Assembly: GCA_030512295.1 (NCBI GenBank)
Contig: JAULSR010000010.1
Location: 620,001-684,000, forward strand
Direction: 5' to 3'
Source of the DNA: Bombardia bombarda
Lineage: Eukaryota > Ascomycota > Sordariomycetes > Sordariales > Lasiosphaeriaceae
Length of the DNA stretch: 64,000 bases
The notes under the pieces were generated by a model that worked only from the letters and a program-made list of their open reading frames with translations, had not been told where the DNA came from and searched no databases. Every line of letters begins with the position of its first letter. Position 1 is the stretch's first letter. Shown one piece after another: positions 20,933-31,941 of this stretch. Both the position numbers and the translations under genes were made by a program.

Positions 20933-22537
20933 ATGACGCTCCTCGCGCTCAAGGAAGACAGGCCGACGCCAAAGGCCGTCTACAACTGGCGCATCTACAC
21001 ATGCGCGGCGGTCGCATCCTTCGCGGCCTGCATGATCGGCTACGACTCGGCCTTCATCGGGACCACGCTCGCCCTGCCCTCCTTCACCAAAGAGTTCGAC
21101 TTCGCCTCATACTCCCCCGGCGCCCTGGCACTGCTGCAGTCCAACATCGTCTCCGTCTACCAGGCGGGCGCCTTCTTCGGCAGCCTGTTCGCCTACGTAA
21201 CGAGCTACTTCCTCGGCCGGCGCAAGTCGCTCTTCATCTTTGCCCTCGTCTTCATCCTCGGCGCCGGCATCATGCTCGCCGCCAACGGCGCAAGAGGCAT
21301 CGGCCCCATCATCGCGGGCCGAGTCCTGGCCGGCGTCGGCGTCGGCGGCGCGTCCAACATGGTGCCCATCTACATCTCGGAGCTCTCCCCGCCGGCCATC
21401 CGCGGGCGCCTCGTGGGCATCTACGAGCTCGGCTGGCAGGTCGGCGGCCTCGTCGGGTTCTGGATCAACTACGGCGTCAACACGACGCTGGCGCCCACGC
21501 GCTCGCAGTGGCTCATCCCGTTTGCCGTCCAGCTGATCCCCGCCGGCCTGCTGCTCATCGGGTGCGTCTGGATCAAGGAGTCGCCGCGCTGGCTGTTTGC
21601 CAACGGCAGGCGGCAGGAGGCCATCGATGTGCTGTGCTGGATGCGCAACCTCGAGCCGACGGATGTTTATATACTGGAGGAGGTGCAGTTCATGGATGAC
21701 GATCTTGAGCGGTACGCCAAGGAGGTGGGCAAGGGGTTCTGGCGGCCGTTTGTGGCGCTCAGGCAGCCGAAGGTGCAGTGGCGGTTTTTTGTGGGCGGGA
21801 TTCTGTTCCTGTTCCAGAACGGGTCGGGGATCAATGCGATTAATTATTACTCGCCCACGGTGTTTCGGAGCATTGGGATCACGGGCGCGAACACGGGGTT
21901 TCTGACGACGGGGATTTTCGGGGTGGTCAAGACGGCGCTGACGGTTGTCTGGATCCTGTATCTGGTGGACCGCGTCGGGCGACGCAGGATGCTGTTTATC
22001 GGCGCGGCGGGCGGGTCGCTGTGCATGTGGTTCATCGGAGCGTACATCAGGATCGCGCCGCCGGCCAGCCAAACTGCCGGGGCAGAGATGACGCCGGGGG
22101 CCATCGCGGCCGTCTTCTTCTTTTATCTGTGGACAGCGTTTTACACGCCCTCGTGGAACGGGACGCCGTGGGTGATCAACTCGGAGATGTTTGACCAGAA
22201 CACGCGGTCGCTGGGGCAGGCGTCGGCGGCGGCGAACAATTGGTTCTGGAACTTTATCGTGTCGCGGTTCACGCCGCAGATGTTTCTGACCATGAGTTAT
22301 GGGGTGTACTTTTTCTTCGCGTCACTCATGATCCTGTCGATCGTGTTTGTGTGGTTTTGTGTTCCCGAGACCAAGAGCATCCCGCTCGAGGCGATGGATC
22401 GGCTGTTTGCGACGAGGCCGGTGCATGGGGCGAATGCGATGCTGATGGGGGAGTTGCAGATGCAGGATGAGGAGTTTAGGAGGGGGATGGTGGCGGGTGA
22501 GAAGGGGGATGGGGGTGGGAAGGAGGAGTTTGTTTGA
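20933..22537 (+). CDS. qa-y (qutD): Quinate permease, MFS sugar-porter family
   Basis: A single exon of 534 residues. The start chosen is MTLLALKEDRPTPKAVYNW, as seen in fungal quinate permeases; an upstream in-frame extension falls in the leader. Twelve hydrophobic segments are expected. Sugar-porter signatures are plain: YFLGRRKSLF and GRVLAGVGVGGASNMVPIY in the N-half, ISELSPPAIRGRLVG, the loop ESPRWL, QNGSGINAINYYSP in TM7, VDRVGRRRML and the PETKSIPLEAMDRLF end. It would import quinate at the plasma membrane with protons. It runs tail to tail with the dehydrogenase gene, as in N. crassa. The C-terminus is Gly-rich. Confidence 0.93.
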   Translation: MTLLALKEDRPTPKAVYNWRIYTCAAVASFAACMIGYDSAFIGTTLALPSFTKEFDFASYSPGALALLQSNIVSVYQAGAFFGSLFAYVTSYFLGRRKSLFIFALVFILGAGIMLAANGARGIGPIIAGRVLAGVGVGGASNMVPIYISELSPPAIRGRLVGIYELGWQVGGLVGFWINYGVNTTLAPTRSQWLIPFAVQLIPAGLLLIGCVWIKESPRWLFANGRRQEAIDVLCWMRNLEPTDVYILEEVQFMDDDLERYAKEVGKGFWRPFVALRQPKVQWRFFVGGILFLFQNGSGINAINYYSPTVFRSIGITGANTGFLTTGIFGVVKTALTVVWILYLVDRVGRRRMLFIGAAGGSLCMWFIGAYIRIAPPASQTAGAEMTPGAIAAVFFFYLWTAFYTPSWNGTPWVINSEMFDQNTRSLGQASAAANNWFWNFIVSRFTPQMFLTMSYGVYFFFASLMILSIVFVWFCVPETKSIPLEAMDRLFATRPVHGANAMLMGELQMQDEEFRRGMVAGEKGDGGGKEEFV

Positions 22538-23597
22538 GGGGGTTGAGGTCGCCTTTGCTGGGGGGTCAGCATTGGAAAATTTCGAGGGCTGTTTTGTATT
22601 TGTATCTGTAGTTGTTAGCGTGCTGGTTGTCTGGCTTGGTTTCACGATAAATCGATGGACGAATTGATGGATGTTGAAGCATTTGTTTGTGTGTTGGTCT
22701 TCATTATTTTGATGCATGAAATGACTGTTGGGGAACTATAGTAGGTAGTAGGGATGTGATGTACTAATGCTGGGATTTGAACTGTGCGTGCTCAGTAAGG
22801 TGAGTTGTCTTCTGTTGAGTCAGGTCCGAGGCTTGAGAGCTTGTCAGTAAAGGGGCTGGATCTTTTTTGGGGGGGGGAAGAACTTGTAGTGAGACTTTCA
22901 TTGTGCGAGTTCTAAAACGTAATCCATGATGATCGGGATATGTAGCTAGTTTAGTCGTTGTCATACAAAAATTTCGCCGCTTCAAGTGTAATTATCTAGA
23001 GTTCTGTCCCATGTCGATTATTTTTCCAGTCAAATCTTATAGAATGATGTACTATTGCCAATCTATATCTACTGTCAAGTGTGTCTTTGCCAAGACAAAT
23101 GTTTTGGTGGGTGTTCTTTTTTTGTATTTGAACGGTTGATATCTGCCTACTTTGGTAGTACAGATTCCCCTATTGTCTCCAATGTGTAGAAGCATGTTTT
23201 GTACAACTTAGCACCAGCCATTACTTCGTGACCTGATGCATTACCTCCGCTATCTTCATCATAAACCATCAGTACCCTCTGGTTTGGCCCAGGAATTCAG
23301 TGTCTCAATACTAAACTCTCTGCAGTAAAGGACCCGCATGGCTGGAGGATGAATTAGCAGTCGCAACGGTACTTTTATAGCCCCGTTGCGTGTGCTCCAT
23401 AATCAGAGGGCAATCTCTGTCCCATTCTTCTGGTGTCTCGCGACTCTGTATCGCGGCCTTGAAGTAGACAGCTGTGTCGGTCCCAAATCTGCGTCAACTA
23501 AACGAACTGCAGATCCAGCCTAGATGGGCGCCAGGGGTCATATCACTTTGCTGCGACAATGGACCATATACCAGGCTCGGTACCTAAAGATGGTCTT
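22538..23597. other. Convergent intergenic region
   Basis: About 1.1 kb between the 3' ends of the permease and dehydrogenase genes. AT-rich with G and T runs. No coding signal. Confidence 0.6.
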
Positions 23598-24873
23598 CTA
23601 TAGCTTGGAAACCTGCGCCAGCTTTGCAGCAATGGTCTCTTTGATCTGCTTTACGGGCAACTCGCAGGCAGCAAGACCAGTCCAGTATTTGTCCTATCAT
23701 CATTGTCAGCCTCCGCAGCAGGAAAAGTGATTAGCTTTGAGGATAGATAAACCTACCTGCTCGATGCCCTGCCAAATCAAGGCCTCAGTCCCCAAAATAA
23801 CCTGCCATCCCTCCGCCTCGGCGAGCGCGCCGAGAGCCGTATACGGCGACGGATTATAGCACATCTCGAGCATGGCGCCCTTGGTCTCCCTCTCGCCCTT
23901 GCGGAGCATGACCTCGGTGATGCGCCTCGCCTCCACTTCAGCCCCAGTCCTGGGCGCAAAATCAGGCACGCAGGCGACGATGGCGCCAGGGGCCTCGAGC
24001 GCCTCGGCCTGCTCGACCGTGGCGACGTGCATCAGGCTGGCACCGTACCCGCGGGCGGTGCACTCGGCCACGACGGCGTCCACCTCGACGCGGTCGCGGT
24101 TGACGAGGTAGATGTCGGTGGCTTTCAGCCACTTGTGCAGGGCGTAGACGGCGGAGCGGGCGGCGCCGCCCCCGCCGATCACCATGGCAGGCCGGTTCTC
24201 ATACACGGAGGCGGGGGATGCGATGTTTTGGACAAAGGACTCGCGGACGCCGATCACGTCTGTGTTTGCGCCGCAGAAGAGACGACGGCCGCCGTCTGGG
24301 TGGTCACGGACAAAGATGGTGTTGCAGGCGCCCACGTCCCGGCACTCGTCGGTCAGCTCGTCCAGGTGCTGCATGATGGCTACCTTGTGGGGCATGGTGA
24401 CAGAGGCCCCTGGAATGGAAGGACGGTGGAAACTCGGTCAGCATTTGGCGTTTGTTCTTTTGTTGTCTGTGCGAGGGAGGCATAGTGGAGGGGAGGGGCC
24501 CGGGAGGAGGGGCCCGGGAGCGCGGGAGGGCATGTCATGGGATGGGGTGGTCTGCCTGTCAAGATACAAGACGAGACAAGACAGGACAAGGGGTGGATGA
24601 GGAAAAATCAGAAGATAAGACGAACGAACCGTAGAACTTTGGATGGCGCATGAGTCGGAGGAAGAGGTCCATGTCTGTCGAGTCGAGCCGGATTTGATCC
24701 CAACGCAGGCCAAGCTCGCGGTAGACGGCCTGGTGCAGGAGGGGCGACATGGAGGCGGCGAGCTTCTGGCCAAAGAGATAGCCATGTCTGTCGAGGCGAT
24801 CGACATGGGCTGTGAGGGCCGCGAGCGGTGTCACCTCCTGCAGGGACGCTGCTGTTGCTGGTGTGCTTGTCAT
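23598..24873 (-). CDS. qa-3 (qutB): Quinate/shikimate dehydrogenase
   Basis: Three exons (24873-24630, 24409-23757, 23693-23598) join to 330 residues with agreeing phases. The last exon adds DKYWTGLAACELPVKQIKET and ends QVSKL. Domain order is that of shikimate dehydrogenase: substrate loop HGYLFGQKLAASMSPLLH, then GASVTMPHKVAIM with the catalytic Lys, NTDVIGVRESF, nucleotide-binding VIGGGGAARSAVYALHKW, and the C-terminal GTEALIWQGIEQ. The enzyme oxidises quinate to 3-dehydroquinate and shikimate to 3-dehydroshikimate with NAD in the cytosol, the first catabolic step. It shares a divergent 1.6-kb promoter with the dehydratase gene. Quinate rather than biosynthetic use is inferred from cluster membership. 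Confidence 0.93.
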
Positions 24874-26483
24874 ATTTTTTCCTTGGTTGCGTTTTCTTTT
24901 TTTTGATAGAAAAATTTTCGGTTTATCTCAGTTTTGTTGTCTCATATGTTTGTGCTCACTGTGACTGCTCACGTTCAGGGGCGGTCGTCTTATAAGCTGT
25001 TGGGGACTGGCTGGCTGGCTGGAGCAAGACGGGATCAACTGTTGCTGATTCGGAACAGGATTTTTCATCCTGTTCGTCCCTGAACAATCCCGTTGCAGTG
25101 TCCATAATAGACCAACAATGGCAAAAGATAGGTAATGGAAGTGCCTGAATGGTGCCATCCATTGGAAGGCGAGACGACCCTGAAGGGCGAAGGCTGGAAC
25201 AAAATCCATGGAGGGATGCACACGCGCTGGGGCCGGCAAGTGCGTTCTTCTCTGGCGCTAGCTAGTGGGTCGCTAACCAGCCCCTGTCGCTCTAAGTGCT
25301 TAAACGCTCATCCAGTGTTATTCCCTGCCCGGTGAGCCAGGATCCACACATAAGTCCACAGCGAACCTCCGCGGCCGCGCAGTGGGGGCCACTGCAGCAG
25401 CCCACCTCAGCACTCCCTTCCAGCACACACCGCAACCCTCCCGTTCATTCTTCGGCCGTCGCAACTTCTACCTTTCATGCAGCGACGGGGGCAGACGCCC
25501 AATACCTACCTAATCGAACTGCCATAGAAGAAGCTTCATCCAGTGCCCTTTGCCTATTTATGATCAGCAACTGCTGAACCGCTCGCTTATCTACCAGTTC
25601 TAGTCTACGGCCTTACAGCAGGAATTCTTCCTTCCAGTCCATTGGCATTCCATTGACAGTCTATTGACTGGGCATGGTCGATTGGAGAGCCAGCGTTACA
25701 AAATGCCCATCCCACATCGTATGCGTCACAACATTCACACCTAGTGCCTACCGAGGGAACGGCTCATTGCCTCGAACCCGAGCCAGGTCAACCCTTTCGT
25801 CAGCAACCAGCCGACCATCCCCGTATTGAACCTGGCTGGCACTGTACCTATACAGGCTGGCTCGGACAAGATACGGCCAAGTTCTGGAAACAGCGGAATA
25901 AACTCCGGTATCCCGCCAGGCCGTGCCTTTCAAGGTTGTGTCTTGGCGACAGCACGCCGTGGCTTACTTGTCCATGCCGGGATCCAGTAGGTAAACTGAC
26001 AAACAGGCACACCGAGATCAACGTCTTCTGTAGCGGCCCATAACCTCAGTTATTAGCTACTAGCCATACTGGTCTCAAGTGAGACTCGTAACCGAGCTCA
26101 GGTCGCTGCTACTGCCGCTTGCCTGTCGTCTGCTCTCGTTATCTCCAAGGTACTGTACATCTACATTCATGCCTGAGGGTAAGTGACCCCCTAGGTAGGG
26201 CAGGTAGGTGTATCTATCTCTCAATGCTTGGCTGATAGCCATGTCCCGTTGACCCGGTACTCGTCTGCTCGTCTTATCCTCTTTCCCTTTGGCTGGCTGC
26301 CCTCGAGTATATATATCTCTTGGAGCATCTACTCATCTATTACTCATTACCACGCATATCTCACACTGTGTTCAAGGCACACACTACTCAACCCAATTTA
26401 TTACTCCCCTTTCTCATAACAAAAGCTCAACACCACGTTCAACAACACTTCCACCGCTTCCTAAAGCACTTCTCCCACATAGA
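24874..26483. other. Divergent promoter, dehydrogenase and dehydratase
   Basis: About 1.6 kb between two catabolic genes. Half sites of the activator palindrome occur (GGGTAAGTGACC near 26176, CTTATCC near 26275), but I see no match of 14/16 or better by eye. A TATA-like TATATATAT lies near 26310. No gene. Confidence 0.5.
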
Positions 26484-27535
26484 ATGCCTTGCAAACTCGC
26501 CATCAGCTCCATGTCGCTGGGCCGCTGCTTTGCCGGTCACCCGCTGGCTCACAAGCTAGATGTTGCTAAGAAGTACGGCTATAAGGGCATCGAGCTTTTC
26601 CACGAGGACCTCGCCGACATCGCGGACCGTCTCTCCTCCTCCCGCGGCGAGGCCCCGTCTCTCGACGGCCCCTCGGCCGCCGCCCAGATCGCCGCCGCGC
26701 GCCACATCCTACAAATGTGCAGAGTCAGGGGCCTCGAGATCATCTGCCTGCAGCCCTTCATGCACTACGACGGCCTGCTAGACCGCGCCGAGCACGAACG
26801 CCACCTGCAGAAGCTGGCCCTCTGGATCGTGCTCGCCCACGAGCTCCAGACAGACATGATCCAGATCCCGGCCAACTTCCTGCCCGCCCACCAGGTGACC
26901 GAGGACCTGGGCCTGATCGTGGCCGACCTGCAGGAGGTGGCGGACGTGGGCCTGCGCGCGTCGCCCCCAATCCGCTTCGCCTACGAGAGCCTCTGCTGGA
27001 GCACGCGTGTTGACACCTGGGAGCGCTGCTGGGAGGTGGTGCAGCGCGTCGACCGCCACAACTTTGGCTTGTGTCTGGACACGTTCAACATCGCAGGCCG
27101 CATCTACGCCGACCCCGCCGCCGCCTCGGGCAGGACGCCCAACGCGGACGAGGCCGTGCGGCAGGCTATCGCCGGCTTGGTGGCGCATGTGGACGTGGCC
27201 AAGGTCTTTTACGTGCAGGTCGTCGATGCCGAGCGCCTGCGGGAGCCGCTGGTGCCCGGGCATGCGTTCTACAGCGCGGACCAGCCGTGCCGGATGAGCT
27301 GGTCGCGCAACTGCAGGCTGTTTTACGGCGAGAAGGACCACGGCGCGTACCTCCCCGTGAAGGAGCTCGCAAGGGCATTTTTCCACGGGCTGGGCTTTGA
27401 GGGGTGGGTTAGTCTAGAGCTGTTCAACAGGCGCATGTCTGAGGAGGGCGCCGAGGTGCCCGAGGAGCTGGCTAGGAGGGGTGCTGTCTCGTGGGCCAAA
27501 CTAGTCCAGGATATGAGACTAGCGGTGGATGGGCC

Positions 27536-27576
<41 letters not shown>

Positions 27577-27614
27577 TGTCGGTGCCGCCGATGCGGATAT
27601 CTGCGTCGCTATGA
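26484..27614 (+). CDS. qa-4 (qutC): 3-dehydroshikimate dehydratase with poly-Gln tail
   Basis: A single exon of 376 residues. The start MPCKLAISSMSLGRC is the family N-terminus; the frame is open further upstream but that part is leader. The product is a TIM-barrel of the sugar-phosphate isomerase/epimerase type: GYKGIELFHEDL carries the first metal-ligand Glu, IQIPANFLPA and RFAYESLCWS follow, then FGLCLDTFNIAGRIYADP, and GWVSLELFNRRM near the end. The enzyme needs a divalent metal and turns 3-dehydroshikimate into protocatechuate, which feeds the beta-ketoadipate pathway. The C-terminus carries 13 consecutive Gln codons (all CAG, 27537-27575) followed by about 12 residues; this tail is outside the fold and is not a usual family feature. 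Confidence 0.94.
27537..27575 (+). repeat. (CAG)13 trinucleotide run
   Basis: Thirteen uninterrupted CAG codons inside the dehydratase gene, close to its stop. Pure runs like this change length easily. Confidence 0.95.
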
Positions 27615-28316
27615 TTGATAAGACGAGATAAGCCACACCGCTCGCGGCCCACCCCATGGTGAGCAAGTAAGTGGGTGGGTGGGTGAGTTGAGGCCCGCCG
27701 GGCTTATACGAAACGAAGTGTCGCGGAAGGGTGCCTTGGCTTAGGCGCGGGCGGGGATGCCGGTTGGGTTTCCTTGCCCCTGGCTGGTTGGTCGCTGCCA
27801 CATTGTTGCACGACACAACCTTTTTTTGCTTCTTTTTGTGACTTGTTCATTTTCTTTTATATTTGTTATTTCCTTGTCGGTTTTGGGCTGAAGGACTACC
27901 AAGGTAAACGTGAAGGAAAGCGCTGATTTTGAGCCTGTTTCCTTTCTTTCTGTATCGTTCCTTTATTCAGTATTATTTTACGGCGTTGCCTTTTTCCTTT
28001 TGTTCTGCCAAACTAGACTATAGACTTTTGTTATTTTTCCTTATTTCCATCATGATAACCCCCTTAGACTACCTAGTTAGCTACTAGTTCCAGACGCCGT
28101 CTTCCGAGACACAAAACAATCATTACACACGATGATGCATTGTGTTTCACACCGTTCAGATCAGAGTTCACAGATCAGGTATCACAGATCGATCGTGTAC
28201 TACGAGTGAGGTACATACCTTACCACCACCACCACTACACTAAACCACAACTTCCAAGATAAGGAACTCAACGTGTAGGGAATTGGAGGAACTGCCCACC
28301 TACCCAGTGCTACTTT
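27615..28316. other. Convergent intergenic region
   Basis: About 0.7 kb between the ends of the dehydratase and dehydroquinase genes. T-rich; no coding signal. Confidence 0.6.
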
Positions 28317-28826
28317 CTACAACCTCGCCCTCTCCTGTGTTACCCCCTCCTCCCCTTTTCCAGCTATTGTTCCAACCCGTCCCAAATGCCCACCACCCGC
28401 CACAAACTCAATCGCAGCCGTATACCCATAAACCCCCAGCCCACAAATCACCGCCACCGCCTTGTCGCTAAAATAGCTGTGCTTCCTCCACGGCTCACGC
28501 GCGTGTATGTTAGACACGTGCACCTCGACAAAGGGGATGGCGACGCCCAGCAGGGCGTCGCGGACGATGACGCTCGTGTGCGTCAGACCGCCGGGGTTGA
28601 TGATGATGGCCGAGACTTGCTCTGTCGCTGCTTGCTGGATGCGGTCGACGATGGCGCCTTCGTGGTTGGATTGGAAGGTGTCGAGGTGGATGCTTAAGTG
28701 GGAGGCTTGAGCGAGGGCGCGGGATTCGACGGAGGACAGGGTGGTGGGGCCGTAGATTTGGGGTTCGCGGGAGCCGAGGAGGTTCAGGTTGGGGCCGTTT
28801 ATGAGGAGGATGTTGAGGGGGGGCAT
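28317..28826 (-). CDS. qa-2 (qutE): Catabolic 3-dehydroquinate dehydratase, type II
   Basis: A single exon of 169 residues, slightly longer than the usual 145-155 because of the C-terminal tail. All type II landmarks are present: ILLINGPNLNLLGSREPQIY with the flexible-loop Arg and catalytic Tyr, QSNHEGAIVD, INPGGLTHTSVIVRDAL, the active-site block EVHVSNIHAREPWRKHSYFS, and GLGVYGYTAAIEF. The enzyme removes water from 3-dehydroquinate by anti-elimination and forms a dodecamer in the cytosol. It diverges from qa-x/qutG over a 1.1-kb promoter with two activator-site matches. Being type II sets it apart from the type I domain in the AROM protein. Confidence 0.96.
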   Translation of the reverse strand: MPPLNILLINGPNLNLLGSREPQIYGPTTLSSVESRALAQASHLSIHLDTFQSNHEGAIVDRIQQAATEQVSAIIINPGGLTHTSVIVRDALLGVAIPFVEVHVSNIHAREPWRKHSYFSDKAVAVICGLGVYGYTAAIEFVAGGGHLGRVGTIAGKGEEGVTQERARL

Positions 28827-29290
28827 GGTGGTTGTGGTTGTGGTGGTGGTAGATAGATAGGAGGAGGAGGGGTGGTGGTGGTGGTGTTGGTGGTGTGGGA
28901 CTGGAATATGGGTTTGTGGTTGTTTGTCTTGGCTTGTCTTGTGAGATGGATATGGGGAGAGAGATAAGGTGGTTGTCTTGGCCGGGGAACTAAGTCAGTG
29001 TAACTGTCGTTGGGACACAGAGTGTCTTATATAATGAGATATATCTAGTAAATATCTACGAGATAAGACATGCTGTACGACAAACGACAATGCTGGTATC
29101 ACCATCTTATCTAGCATAGATCAGACTTGTGCTGTCTGTCTGAGATCGCGGTCGTGGTGTAGATAGCCTATACTACTGCTACTGTTGCCCCCGTCCAGTA
29201 ATGGGAATTTTCCCCGATGCGCATTCTGGATGATGATGGTCGATCGGGACCCCGGATTATGGATTATGGAGAAATAGGGGATGTAAGAGT

Positions 29291-29306
29291 GGGTAAAGGT
29301 TCACCC
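29291..29306. promoter_or_regulatory. Possible QA-1F/QUTA binding site
   Basis: GGGTAAAGGTTCACCC matches 14 of 16 positions of GGRTAARYRYTTAYCC, in the shared promoter of qa-2 and qa-x, about 465 bp from the qa-2 start. Confidence 0.55.
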
Positions 29307-29410
29307 AGTTGGCAGTGTAAGTGTTTTCCCGGGTTCCTGGAATCGTGTGAGGTATCCCCATCGGTCGGGTAAATGGCTTCTCCACACTCTCTCCAACTCC
29401 CCCGCGTTCC

Positions 29411-29426
29411 GGGTAAAGACTCTTCC
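29411..29426. promoter_or_regulatory. Weaker QA-1F/QUTA site match
   Basis: GGGTAAAGACTCTTCC matches 13 of 16 positions of the same palindrome, 120 bp from the better site in the same promoter. It could be a second, lower-affinity site or chance. Confidence 0.3.
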
Positions 29427-29929
29427 TGGCGGACGAAGAGCCGCTTCGCAATCGTGGAACCTCGTGCCGTCTGGTACTAGTAAGACTCGGCACAATGAGG
29501 TCTGGCAGGATATTTGGATGAACAAATCGGATATATCGCCATTCTAGGTGTTGGAGAAACGTAATACTTATTATGTAACCCTAGGCCTGCAAGCGCAGTC
29601 AATCGCCAAAGAACCGGCCGTTGCATGTGGTCAACCGGGGAAATAAACGGTCCAAACTGAACAGCTCTGTACCTGTTGTATCTCAGGAAGGACGACATTG
29701 CTCAGGATGGACGACCTGGTAGGAGGTCCACAGAGGCTCGGCTTGTAACGGTACTATAGCGGAATCAATCCAAACACGATGCTGAGCCGCGTCGCGCTCC
29801 TGGCTCCATACCTTTGGGTAGATCATCATATGTTGCTATCTGTTTACCTACCTCCCTCCTTGCAGTCGATTCTTCCAAGTTTGACTGCTACACAACGTAT
29901 CAACACAATCTGAAGAACCGTTAGCAACA

Positions 29930-31380
29930 ATGACCTCACCAACTCTAGACACTGCGACCATGACAGACAAAGAGCTGGACGACATCTATGCCTTTGCCGT
30001 GCAGCTAGGCAAGGACGCCGGCAAGATGCTCCTCGACGTGACCCAGCTGAGGATTGCCGGCGGTAACACCGACCAAGAATGCCAAGGCTTCACCGAGAAA
30101 GAGAGCGCCGTGGATATCGTAACCAAGACTGACGAAGGTTTGCTTCACATTCAAGTACACGATGTGCCTTAGACAACAGGATAACAAGAGCTGACTCTAG
30201 CTCCCTACACCGTTAGACGTCGAGGCATTCGTCAAAACCTCCATCTTCCAAAGATACCCCAGCCACAAGTACGTGTGCATCCATCCACAACATCGGCAGT
30301 TCAGTCTTGTTGATCAAACCCAACCCCAGCTTCATCGGCGAAGAAACCTACTCCAAATCCACCACCCCCACCACCAGCACATATCTCATCCCCTCCTCCC
30401 CCTCATCCCAACCAACATGGTGCGTCGACCCCCTCGACGGCACCGTAAACTACACGCACCTCTTCCCCATGTTCTGCGTCTCCATCGCCGTCGTCATCGC
30501 CGGCGAGCCCGTCATCGGCGTCATCTACGCCCCGTTTCTGAACCAGCTCTTCACCGCCTGCCGCGGCCGCGGCGCCTGGCTCAACGAGACGCAGCGCCTG
30601 CCCCTCGTCAGAAACAACATCCCGCCCATGCCGGCCGATGCGCCGAGGGGCTGCGTGTTTGCGTGCGAGTGGGGCAAGGATAGGGATGATAGGGAGGGCG
30701 GGAATCTGAGGAGGAAGGTGGATAGTTTTTTGATGATGGCCGCCGCGGGGGAGGGGAAGGGGGATAGGAGGGGAAAAGGGGGGATGGTGCATGGGGTGAG
30801 GAGTTTGGGGAGGTGAGTGGTTGTTCCGTTCCGTTCCTTCTCTGATGGGTTTTACCCATTACGCCGGCTTGTTTGCTTGCTAATTGGTGTGTGTATACGT
30901 GTATTGCAGTGCGACGATGGACCTCGCCTATGTCGCGATGGGGGCCTTTGACATTTGGTGGGAGGGAGGCTGCTGGGAATGGTAAACAACCCGACCAACC
31001 AAGCATTGGGTTTACCAAGCAAGAGCTAGCTAGCTGCAGTGTGCTGACATGATAAATGGCACAAATACAGGGACGTCGCCGCGGGTATCGCTCTCCTTCG
31101 AGAAGCTGGCGGGCTGGTAACCACTGCAAACCCGCCTCAAGACCCGGAAACGGCAGCGATCAAAGACGTCGGGCTGGGCAGTCGGCTCTATCTGGCGATT
31201 CGGTAAGCCAACAAAAAAAAGCACGAATGGTCTGGAATGGCTGCTTACTTACTACTGTCATTGTGTTCTAGACCGGCAGGACCATCGGAGACCGAGTCTG
31301 GGCGGCAAGGACAGGAGAGGACTGTTCGAGAGGTGTGGCGACGTGTGCAGGAGCTTGACTATACGCGGCCAGGTGCTTGA
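29930..31380 (+). CDS. qa-x (qutG): Inositol-monophosphatase-like protein of the quinate cluster
   Basis: Six exons (29930-30137, 30217-30268, 30330-30812, 30910-30981, 31071-31202, 31272-31380) join in phase to 351 residues. The IMPase fold signatures are present: VDIVTKTDE, FIGEETY (metal Glu), WCVDPLDGTVNYTHLFP (motif 1, two metal Asp), and EWDVAAGIALLREAGG (motif 2, third Asp), the last split by an intron. A Lys/Arg/Asp/Gly-rich loop (about residues 200-240, from GKDRDDREGG to GDRRGKGG) is longer than in typical IMPases. The member of the qa/qut cluster has no settled role in quinate use; phosphatase activity is inferred from the intact metal site. Exon 1 may begin at the first or the second Met (10 codons later). 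Confidence 0.9.
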
Positions 31381-31941
31381 AGGCTGCAGAGAGGCATGCG
31401 CCGAGTGCATACATAGAGATGGGAAATGCAGATGGTAATACGCATGTGAGAAAACTAGGATGCAGGCGACCATGAGATCGATAACTGTAAGACGCGCTTA
31501 GAAAAGGGGGCATTTCTCACTCGTAAATGCGCTTCTATCAAAGCTACCTTGCTTAAATAGTGACTCAATCTCGGCCTCGACATGCATTATTACGTGAGAC
31601 TTATTTGCTATTGCTTACTGATTTGGCGAACGGCCCTGAAGGGGGAGGGCTCGTGATTTTGCTTATGGGAGAGCAGATGAGATCCCGAAATCCCGAACTC
31701 TGTAACCGGACTGAGGTGACCATCAGACGACGGCGAAAGAATCAGCCAAATCCAAGTCGAGATGGAAAAAACACGGGAATGGGGCCATGTCATGCCTGTT
31801 CCAGATGATAAAACGCAGTCTCGGTTCTGCTGGAACATGTTAGTTGCCGCCAAGGGGAATTGAGGGTCTCGTAGTATGGACATTGGCGAGTTGGGTATAC
31901 AAACGCAGAAGTGAACGCGATTTGCCTGGGGCGGTAGCAGC
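31381..31941. other. Convergent intergenic region
   Basis: About 0.56 kb between qutG and the JIP5 gene ends. Marks the edge of the quinate cluster. No coding signal. Confidence 0.6.

Larger units (their letters stand above)
28827..29929. other. Divergent promoter of dehydroquinase and qutG
   Basis: About 1.1 kb. It holds activator-site matches at 29291-29306 and 29411-29426. GT/GGT-rich simple sequence lies at 28827-28920. No gene. Confidence 0.6.

Noticed and set aside
20650..21699. A 349-codon plus-strand frame
   Set aside because: Overlaps the permease in another frame and becomes Arg/His-rich without any domain.
21107..22072. A 321-codon open frame on the minus strand
   Set aside because: Antisense to the quinate permease; the product is Arg/Asp/Pro-rich nonsense.
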